Part shown: in pieces, positions 1 through 6,341 of the stretch
Position numbering within the stretch: position 1 is the stretch's first letter
How the letters are laid out: each line of letters starts with the position of its first letter
Origin: an uncultured Porphyromonadaceae bacterium
Lineage (GTDB): Bacteria > Bacteroidota > Bacteroidia > Bacteroidales > Muribaculaceae
Direction of reading: 5' to 3'
Assembly: GCA_947175205.1 (NCBI GenBank)
Contig: CAMWLS010000011.1
Location: 1-57,337, forward strand
Length of the DNA stretch: 57,337 bases
Program-made: the position numbers and the translations under genes
The notes under the pieces: generated by a model
The model's input: the letters and a program-made list of their open reading frames with translations, nothing else
Told to the model about the DNA's origin: nothing
Databases searched by the model: none

Positions 1-30
1 CTCTATTATACATCTATACCTCTTATAAAA

Positions 31-95
31 ATTATACGTCATATAAGAATTATACGTCATATGAGAATTATACATTGCCACTTGAGAATTATTAC
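31..95. repeat. 18-base tandem repeat
   Basis: The 14-mer ATTATACGTCATAT occurs at 31-44 and again at 49-62, and its first seven bases recur at 67-73, giving a period of exactly 18. A degenerate fourth copy starts at 88. The array is A+T rich and non-coding. Confidence 0.75.
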
Positions 96-251
96 CCATG
101 AATGAGCTCATCACTTACTCCCGCTGTTAAAACTCACACAGTGGCATTATTTTACGTTGCAAAGATAGCAAAAAATACCGTACCCCGTTATCCCTAAACG
201 TCATAACCACACCATTTCATCCCCTAAAAAAATCACATCAATAAAAAGAGA

Positions 252-286
252 GTGCATCAAAATGCAAAATGCAAATTTTGATGCAC
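252..286 (-). terminator. Probable terminator of the EF-G paralogue gene
   Basis: A perfect 12-base stem is formed by GTGCATCAAAAT (252-263) and ATTTTGATGCAC (275-286). Read on the minus strand, the stem is followed by TCTCTTTTTATTG, a T-rich tail. It lies about 135 bases past the stop codon of the upstream minus-strand gene. The shape fits an intrinsic terminator; a dispersed palindromic repeat is the alternative. Confidence 0.55.
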
Positions 287-344
287 CCCCTTTAACGCCA
301 CAGATGACCTATTATGACACACCGCCGTTCGCGGCCTGACTTAT

Positions 345-420
345 AGGGTTGAACCATGGTTCAACCCTTCGCAGCATAATTTGTTGGGCTACCCCATGGT
401 TCATCCTTTCGTGACATACT
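345..420. repeat. 24-base perfect palindrome with a 40-base-spaced direct repeat
   Basis: Bases 345-368 read AGGGTTGAACCA followed by its exact reverse complement. The stretch starting CCATGGTTCAACCCTTCG at 354 is repeated at 394 as CCATGGTTCATCCTTTCG, and the similarity continues to about 420. The array sits directly against the 3' end of the EF-G paralogue gene. A protein-binding site or part of a transcript 3' end are both possible. Confidence 0.7.
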
Positions 421-422
421 GA

Positions 423-2579
423 CTATTCCTCAGCATTCTTTGCTGCATACTCTTTCAGCAGCTTATCCTGAATATCACCGGGAACAAGCTCATAGCCTGA
501 GAAACTCATGCTGAAAGATGAACGGCCGCCCGTGATGGAGCTCAGAGCTGTTGAATAGCTTGACATTTCTTTCAGAGGCACCTTGGCCTGAATCTTCTCA
601 AAACCGTTCTCGCTGGACATACCCATGATTATGGCACGACGACCCTGAAGGTCACTCATTACGTCACCCATTACATCCGCCGGAACCAGAACCTCCACGT
701 CATAGACAGGCTCTAATACCTTGGGATTGGCATTGCGGAATGCCTCACTGAAAGCGTTACGTCCGGCCAGACGGAACGAAATTTCATTTGAATCCACCGG
801 ATGCATTTTCCCGTCATATATGCATACACGTACGTCACGGGCATAGGAGCCGGTCAGCGGACCCTGCTCCATACGGTCCATCAGTCCCTTTACAATTGCC
901 GGAATGAAGCGTGAATCAATGGCGCCGCCAACAATACAGTTGCACACCACCAGTTTACCGCCCCATGACAGAGGAATCTCCTGAGTATCACGCACATTCA
1001 TCTTGAACTCCTGATTTCCGAACTTATAAGTATCAGGTGCCGGCATACCCTCAGTGTAAGGTTCAACTAACAGATGAACTTCACCGAACTGGCCTGCTCC
1101 ACCTGACTGCTTCTTGTGGCGGTAATCAGCACGCGCTGCCTTGGTAATGGTCTCACGATAAGGAATCTTCGGCTCCTCAAAGATGATAGGCAGCTTGTCA
1201 TTATTCTCAACACGCCACTTGAGAGTTCTCAGGTGGAACTCACCCTGTCCTGAAAGGATGGTCTGTTTGAGTTCCTTGCTCTGCTCAACCTGCCATGTGG
1301 GGTCTTCCTCATGCATACGCGTCAGAATACCGCTCAGTTTCTCCGCATCGCTCTCGGTAACGGGGCGTACAGCTCTCTGATATTTGGGCGCCGGATACTT
1401 GATAAAGTCAAACTCTATCTCTACACCCTTCTCATCCAGCGTATTACCGGTGCGCACATCCTTCAGCTTGACTGTTGCGCCTATGTCTCCGGCCTCAAGC
1501 GTATCCACCTGAGTCTTTATCTGTCCGCAAACACAGTACAGCTGCGCCAGGCGCTCCTTGGTGCCGCGGGTAACGTTATCCAGGTCAGCACCGGCCTTCA
1601 GAGTACCGGACATAACCTTGAAATAGCTCACTTCACCAATATGCGGTTCCACAGTAGTCTTGAACATAAACACACTCAGAGGTCCGTTTGCATCAGGCTT
1701 AACCTCATTTCCTGCCGTATCCGCCGGAGCCGGCATTTCATCCACAAACGGAACCACATTACCCAGGAATTCCATCATACGGCGCACACCCATATCCTTG
1801 GCCGCGCTCACGCAGAATACCGGATATATTGAACGGTCTATCAGACCCTTACGGATACCCAGACGCAATTCATCCTCAGTCAGATGGTCCTCCTCAAAAA
1901 ATTTCTCCATCAGTGTCTCATCATTCTCAGCAGCAGCCTCCACAAGAAGACGGTGAAGCTCATGAGCGCGCTCCTTCTCTTCCTCAGGTATTTCCTCTAT
2001 CACAGGTACTCCGCCGTCAGGACCCCATGAATACTTCTTCATCAGAAGCACGTCTATCATGGAATTGAAACCGGGACCTGACGCCAGCGGATACTGTATT
2101 GCAACAATCTTGGGTCCGAAAATCTCACGCATCTGCTCTATGACATTCTCATAGTCAGCCTTCTCCCCATCAAGCTGATTAAGAGCAAAAATTACAGGCT
2201 TCTTAAGAGAGCTCGCAGTTCGGAATATATTCTGAGTTCCAACTTCAACGCCATACTGTCCGTTAACCACTATAACACCTGTGTCAGTTACATTCAGCGC
2301 CGTAATTGCGTTTCCAACAAAATCATCCGCTCCCGGACAATCTATCACATTAAGTTTCTTATTCAGGAACTCTGCATAGAAAACAGTTGAGAATACTGAA
2401 TACCCATATTCCTTCTCCACTGGGAAATAGTCACTTACAGTATTTCCGGCCTCAACAGTGCCGCGACGTTTTATAACTCCACACTCGTAAAGCATAGCCT
2501 CAGCGAGTGTGGTTTTACCTGAGCCCTTGCTGCCAAGCAGGGAAATGTTCTTGATTTCGTTGGTCTTATAGACTTTCAT
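423..2579 (-). CDS. fusA2: EF-G-like translation factor (EF-G2 type)
   Basis: 718 residues with full EF-G architecture: G domain, then the beta-barrel domain II and domains III-V. The P-loop is GSKGSGKT (16-23) and the guanine-specificity motif is NQLD (134-137, usually NKxD). The G3 motif, normally DTPGH, is DCPGADD (80-86), so the catalytic histidine is Ala84; the switch I RGITI motif reads YGYSV. These changes match the Bacteroides EF-G2 paralogue, known to support translocation without GTP hydrolysis and to be used during carbon starvation in the gut. That it acts the same way here is inference. No exact -7 box was found in the 280 bases upstream. Alternative: a TetM-like ribosomal protection factor, less likely from these motifs. 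The start is the only N-terminal ATG before the P-loop. Confidence 0.85.
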   Translation of the reverse strand: MKVYKTNEIKNISLLGSKGSGKTTLAEAMLYECGVIKRRGTVEAGNTVSDYFPVEKEYGYSVFSTVFYAEFLNKKLNVIDCPGADDFVGNAITALNVTDTGVIVVNGQYGVEVGTQNIFRTASSLKKPVIFALNQLDGEKADYENVIEQMREIFGPKIVAIQYPLASGPGFNSMIDVLLMKKYSWGPDGGVPVIEEIPEEEKERAHELHRLLVEAAAENDETLMEKFFEEDHLTEDELRLGIRKGLIDRSIYPVFCVSAAKDMGVRRMMEFLGNVVPFVDEMPAPADTAGNEVKPDANGPLSVFMFKTTVEPHIGEVSYFKVMSGTLKAGADLDNVTRGTKERLAQLYCVCGQIKTQVDTLEAGDIGATVKLKDVRTGNTLDEKGVEIEFDFIKYPAPKYQRAVRPVTESDAEKLSGILTRMHEEDPTWQVEQSKELKQTILSGQGEFHLRTLKWRVENNDKLPIIFEEPKIPYRETITKAARADYRHKKQSGGAGQFGEVHLLVEPYTEGMPAPDTYKFGNQEFKMNVRDTQEIPLSWGGKLVVCNCIVGGAIDSRFIPAIVKGLMDRMEQGPLTGSYARDVRVCIYDGKMHPVDSNEISFRLAGRNAFSEAFRNANPKVLEPVYDVEVLVPADVMGDVMSDLQGRRAIIMGMSSENGFEKIQAKVPLKEMSSYSTALSSITGGRSSFSMSFSGYELVPGDIQDKLLKEYAAKNAEE

Positions 2580-2945
2580 GATATTAGGTATAGATGGTTA
2601 GTATTTTAGCTTAATCTTTGACAGTCACTTCTGACTCATCATGGTTTAGCGTTTGCAATTTCTGAATAATAAATGAAATATGCAAGCTCAAAAACATGTT
2701 CTGAAACATAATACCGTCACCCCACCCTCATAATTCTCAGCTGATAACTCACAACAGATAACCAATAGCTCCTAACTCTTAACCAAGCCTTATACTTCTC
2801 TCATACCTCTGACTTAGACCCCGGGTCTCCTCCTTTTCTTTTTTCAAAAAAAGGACTACCTTTGCAGCACAATTTAGCCAACAGAGATTACTTTCATGAT
2901 AATTCGCAATACCCCCCCCATTTAAATAACAAATATCCGGAACGA
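2580..2945. other. Divergent intergenic region
   Basis: Between the divergent EF-G paralogue gene and the acyltransferase gene. It contains the plus-strand promoter at 2857-2864 and a run of eight C at 2912-2919 in the inferred leader of the acyltransferase. Nothing else is recognisable. A minus-strand reading frame at 2779-3042 has no recognisable features and is not called. Confidence 0.6.
2857..2864 (+). promoter_or_regulatory. -7 promoter box of the acyltransferase gene
   Basis: TACCTTTG followed by C matches the Bacteroidota -7 consensus TAnnTTTG. It overlaps the TTG codon at 2862 that would otherwise begin the longest reading frame, so translation most likely starts further down, at the ATG at 2946. 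Confidence 0.6.
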
Positions 2946-4010
2946 ATGTCAAATTACGAGCTATTTCGTATATTTGCAATGTTCTTGGTGCTAATGGTCC
3001 ATTCTGATTTCTTCTTCTTAGGCTTTGAGTTCTCAGTTGCATCTGTCACTGCCAATCCTTCTGCTACATTCCTCCAGCTTGAAGTAGAAAGCCTGACCAT
3101 AATAGCCGTAGACTGTTTTGTCTTACTATCTGGTTTCTTCGGCATCAGAACACGCTTCAGAAGCGTTTCAAACATCATGTTCCAGGTATTTTTTTGGCAG
3201 TTAACCATGACCACTTATGGATATTTAATTCACGGAATTACATTTTTAACTGCTTTAAAAAATATATTCTCTCTAACTGGAAATTGGTTCGTTGAATGTT
3301 ATCTGATGCTTATGTTTGTAGCACCATTTCTAAATAATTATACTGAAAAAATCACGGAAAAGCAGCTACTAAAATTTATTATAACCTTCTACACCTTTCA
3401 GACTTTTTACGGATATATTTTAAGGGATTGGCCTTTTCTTGACAGATATTCATTGGTCTCTTTCATAGGCCTCTATCTCTTAGGTCGCTATATTAATCTA
3501 TATGGCGGGGATAAACTTGTAAAGGTGAAAAGCTTCAGTCACGGATTCCTCAAATATTTTATTATCTCCACCATAGTAACCTTGTGCATCTGGGGACTTT
3601 TTATGCTTGGTAGAGAAGGAATGGGGTATTGGCTTTTACGTCGCAGCTATATGTATCTTTCTCCATTCGTGGTGTATTCGGCTGTGTGTCTCCTCAAGGC
3701 TTTCGGAAAGTTACAAATCAAGCCGTCACAACTGATAAACAAGATTGCCGCTTCTGCATTTGCAGTTTACCTTATACACATGCAGAGCTATGGAATACTC
3801 AAAAGCCTGTGCCAGTGGAATTTTCACACTTTCGGGCCATATCTGTATTGGCTGATTGATATCCTTACCATGGCTTGCATTTTCATTATATGCATCCTCA
3901 TGGACCAGCTTCGTATTTGGGCTTGGAAACGCATCTGGCCACACTTGGAAAAACTTTGGCCTCACACCACTACACATCCGGATAACTCGGAAATCAAACC
4001 TCATACTTAA
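2946..4010 (+). CDS. Acyltransferase family 3 membrane protein
   Basis: 354 residues, about ten hydrophobic segments. The first carries the family signature Arg8-x10-His19 (FRIFAMFLVLMVHSD), used by OafA/WecH-type enzymes to transfer O-acetyl or other acyl groups to sugars of surface polysaccharides from the cytoplasmic membrane. The C-terminal segment with AVYLIHM is the usual last family motif, so the protein looks complete. The ATG at 2946 is chosen because a promoter box overlaps the longer TTG start. Base composition is richer in A+T than in the flanking genes, as expected for a variable surface-glycan gene. Its neighbours do not form a polysaccharide cluster, so the acceptor is unknown. 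It converges on the MATE gene with a 10-base gap. Confidence 0.8.
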   Translation: MSNYELFRIFAMFLVLMVHSDFFFLGFEFSVASVTANPSATFLQLEVESLTIIAVDCFVLLSGFFGIRTRFRSVSNIMFQVFFWQLTMTTYGYLIHGITFLTALKNIFSLTGNWFVECYLMLMFVAPFLNNYTEKITEKQLLKFIITFYTFQTFYGYILRDWPFLDRYSLVSFIGLYLLGRYINLYGGDKLVKVKSFSHGFLKYFIISTIVTLCIWGLFMLGREGMGYWLLRRSYMYLSPFVVYSAVCLLKAFGKLQIKPSQLINKIAASAFAVYLIHMQSYGILKSLCQWNFHTFGPYLYWLIDILTMACIFIICILMDQLRIWAWKRIWPHLEKLWPHTTTHPDNSEIKPHT

Positions 4011-4020
4011 ATCATGAGTT

Positions 4021-5373
4021 TCATGCAGTGACTTTGCGCCTTATACGTCGCGTAATTATCACATAGGCCCCCACCATCACAGCTCCGGTAAGCACCCATG
4101 AGAGCGGATAAACCGTCATCAGTACATCAAAACTATTGAACACGGGATTAACAGCATATACCCAAACAAGCCGCAGCACACATGTTCCGGCCAGAGTAAT
4201 CACAGTGGGCGTCATGGAGTATCCCAAACCTCGCAGCACGGCGCCGGCAATCTCATATGAACACGCAACCCACTGGAACATTAGCACATACTCCAGGCGT
4301 ACTGCAGCGTATGAAAGCACATTGGCATCCTTGCTGAAGATTCCGGCAAAGGTATCAGAACATGTGGCTATCAGCACATTACACACACCGCTACTGATTA
4401 CACTCAGCACCATACTGATAATAAATATCCTCTGACAGCGTTTAAAAAGTCCCGCACCATAATTCTGCCCGGTGAAAGCCACTGCAGCCTGAGCAAAAGC
4501 ACTGATTATGAAATAGCAGTAAAACTCATAATTCACCGCCACAGCAGCTCCCGCCACAGCACCGCTGCCATAGCCGTTAACAGCCGTCTGGATAAAAATA
4601 TTGGCAAAAGAAAACACCATTCCCTGCAAGCCCGCCGGAATGCCAATATTCAAAATCTTACGTAACTCCGTCTTGTGAAAACGCATATGCCTCAGATGTA
4701 ATCTATATGGCTCAGGCTCACGCCTTAGAAGCCGTACCATCAGCGCCGCGTTCACCGCATTAGCCACCACCGTGGCTATGGCCACACCCGCAACTGACAT
4801 ATCAAACTCTATGACCAGCAACAGATTGAGGAGAGTATTGACCACTCCGGACACCACAAGTATACAAAACGGACGCCGCGTGTCACCACGACTGCGCATT
4901 ATTGCTGCCCCGAAATTATATATCATCATGAAAGGCATCCCAAGAAAGAAAATCTCCAGATATAGCGTTGCCAGCTCTATCACATCCTCCGGTGAGCCCA
5001 TGGCCTCCAGAATAGGCCGGGCAAAACACACCCCTGCCACCATAAGTATTATGCCACTCACCAGCGCCAGCGCCGCTGCGGTACTGATACTTCTCCCTAT
5101 TCCGCTCTCATCCCTGCGTCCAATGTAATTTGCCAGAACCACATTAACACCCATGGAGACACCTAAAAAAAGATTAATCAGAATACTTATTACCATGGTA
5201 TTCCCACCCACGGCACCCAGCGCCTGAGCTGTGGAATAATGTCCTACCACCGCCACATCCACGGCATTAAAAGACTGCTGAAGCACACCTCCGGCAATCA
5301 GCGGCAGCGCAAACTTCATCATCTTGCCCATTATAGGGCCATGAGTCATATCTATGGTATTTGCAGCACTCAT
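4021..5373 (-). CDS. MATE family efflux transporter
   Basis: 450 residues, about 12 hydrophobic helices in two related halves, the usual MATE length. The N-terminal stretch GGVLQQSFNAVDVAVVGHYS and the FLGMPFMMIYNFGAAIMRSRGDTRRP segment, given here only in part, are typical of the DinF/NorM-like branch common in gut Bacteroidales. It would export cationic drugs or metabolites using a sodium or proton gradient; the substrate cannot be read from sequence. The gene stands alone, converging with the acyltransferase. Upstream lie the 34-base repeats and the tRNA-Glu terminator, with no clear -7 box. Confidence 0.88.
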   Translation of the reverse strand: MSAANTIDMTHGPIMGKMMKFALPLIAGGVLQQSFNAVDVAVVGHYSTAQALGAVGGNTMVISILINLFLGVSMGVNVVLANYIGRRDESGIGRSISTAAALALVSGIILMVAGVCFARPILEAMGSPEDVIELATLYLEIFFLGMPFMMIYNFGAAIMRSRGDTRRPFCILVVSGVVNTLLNLLLVIEFDMSVAGVAIATVVANAVNAALMVRLLRREPEPYRLHLRHMRFHKTELRKILNIGIPAGLQGMVFSFANIFIQTAVNGYGSGAVAGAAVAVNYEFYCYFIISAFAQAAVAFTGQNYGAGLFKRCQRIFIISMVLSVISSGVCNVLIATCSDTFAGIFSKDANVLSYAAVRLEYVLMFQWVACSYEIAGAVLRGLGYSMTPTVITLAGTCVLRLVWVYAVNPVFNSFDVLMTVYPLSWVLTGAVMVGAYVIITRRIRRKVTA

Positions 5374-5426
5374 CGCAATCAGGTCAATATCATTCAGCCA
5401 TAAAACCTAAACACAGCTTGTTCTAA

Positions 5427-5563
5427 GCGTCAGCACTTCACTAAACGCCCATATTTTCCATGCGTCAGCTTTCACTAAGCGCTAATATTTTCTATGCGTC
5501 AGCTTTCACTAAGCGCTAATATTTTCCATGCGTCAGCTTTAACTAAGCACCCATATTCTATCC
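5427..5563. repeat. Four-copy 34-35-base tandem repeat
   Basis: Copies begin with GCGTCAGC at 5427, 5462, 5496 and 5530 (spacing 35, 34, 34). The two middle copies share GCGTCAGCTTTCACTAAGCG; the outer copies have several substitutions. There are no unique spacers, so it is not a CRISPR array. It lies in the upstream region of the MATE gene. Confidence 0.85.
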
Positions 5564-5610
5564 GCGCTTCTTTTAATAGACTGTCCTCCTGGTTATAAGG
5601 CGCCACATTT

Positions 5611-5643
5611 AAAAGAAAAACGGACTGCGTTCACAGTCCGTTT
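5611..5643 (-). terminator. Intrinsic terminator of tRNA-Glu
   Basis: On the minus strand, AAACGGACTG (5643-5634) pairs perfectly with CAGTCCGTTT (5627-5618) around a six-base loop and is followed by a T-rich tract (5620-5611). It starts 15 bases past the tRNA end. Confidence 0.85.
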
Positions 5644-5658
5644 CTGGGCTTGGCTTTG

Positions 5659-5731
5659 TAGCGAATTCGGGAATCGAACCCGAGTCTCCACCTTGAGAGG
5701 GTGGCGTGCTAGGCCACTACACTAAATCGCC
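5659..5731 (-). tRNA. tRNA-Glu (anticodon CTC)
   Basis: A 73-base cloverleaf. The anticodon stem CCACC/GGTGG encloses CTCTCAA, giving anticodon CTC for the glutamate codon GAG. The T arm is TCGGG-TTCGAAT-CCCGA and the D stem GTGT/GCAC. The acceptor stem GGCGATT/ATTCGCT has a G-U end pair and one U-U mismatch. No CCA is encoded, as usual in Bacteroidota. The gene has its own promoter and terminator. The isotype is inferred from the anticodon. Confidence 0.9.
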
Positions 5732-6062
5732 TTGCTTTTTTGTACTGCAAAAATACAAACTCCGTACATATTAGCCAAATTTTTTCCTGCAAAAATTAGC
5801 CCTCTCTTTAAAAATACTCCATAAGCGCCAAATTCATAGCTCTTATTGCCACTCATCCCATACCTGCCAATATCTTTACACCTACTCTTCCATGCCCCTT
5901 GACGGCCACTTTACTCTCCATATCACTGCTCTTTCCACACCTCCCACAACACCCCGAAGCTCCTTGGCCCTCACAAACCACCATCACCCCAGAGAACAAA
6001 TTTAAACACATTACATTTCTCCCGCGTTCTTAAATAAAAGAACATATATAACTACAAAAAAC
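5732..6062. other. Intergenic region, tRNA promoter only
   Basis: Apart from the tRNA promoter at its left end, nothing is recognisable in this C+T-rich stretch up to the small membrane protein. There is no clear -7 box for the plus-strand gene that follows. Confidence 0.55.
5748..5779 (-). promoter_or_regulatory. Promoter of tRNA-Glu
   Basis: On the minus strand the -7 box TATTTTTG (5755-5748) lies 20 bases downstream of a -33 TTTG (5779-5776), the ideal Bacteroidota arrangement, and 17 bases upstream of the tRNA. Confidence 0.8.
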
Positions 6063-6281
6063 ATGCAGGATATACTGATTTACGGAGGAATAGGCATAAA
6101 TATTATTGGAGCTTTGGTCTTAATGGCATACGCCCTTAAATACACTTACGCCTTTCACGCCAACAGAGACAAACCCGTACAGACCACATCCCTGAAACAT
6201 ACATGGGCAAAAAAAAGAATCATCGGCATAGGCCTTATGATTTTAGGCACCATAATCCTCCTCCTGGGCACCTCCATCTAA
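6063..6281 (+). CDS. Small two-helix membrane protein of unknown function
   Basis: 72 residues with hydrophobic segments at about 5-24 and 51-70, separated by a basic, polar stretch (His, Lys, Arg rich). No family is recognised. The hydrophobic profile and a lysine-rich middle loop suggest a real inner-membrane protein with the loop in the cytoplasm. It stands alone between the tRNA-Glu promoter region and the 3' end of the restriction gene. It could be part of the accessory segment, but nothing in the sequence proves this. Confidence 0.55.
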   Translation: MQDILIYGGIGINIIGALVLMAYALKYTYAFHANRDKPVQTTSLKHTWAKKRIIGIGLMILGTIILLLGTSI

Positions 6282-6341
6282 AGAAATGATATAAACAAGC
6301 TACACCAGTTTGAGTAAAATGGGAGTCATAAGGTATATAAA

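Larger units (their letters stand above)
1..422. other. Gene-free region downstream of the EF-G paralogue
   Basis: No credible open reading frame. The region holds an 18-base tandem repeat (31-95), a terminator hairpin (252-286), and a 24-base perfect palindrome whose right half is repeated imperfectly 40 bases further on (345-420). All lie 3' of the minus-strand EF-G paralogue. The window edge prevents any statement on the next gene to the left. Confidence 0.7.
5374..5658. other. Intergenic region with tandem repeat and terminator
   Basis: Between the MATE gene start and the tRNA. It contains the four-copy 34-base repeat (5427-5563) and the tRNA terminator (5611-5643). No open reading frame is supportable. 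Confidence 0.65.

Noticed and set aside
3726-4004. Minus-strand frame within the acyltransferase gene
   Set aside because: Antisense shadow with no recognisable features.
5427-5563. Possible CRISPR array
   Set aside because: The units are directly adjacent tandem copies without unique spacers, and no cas gene is nearby.
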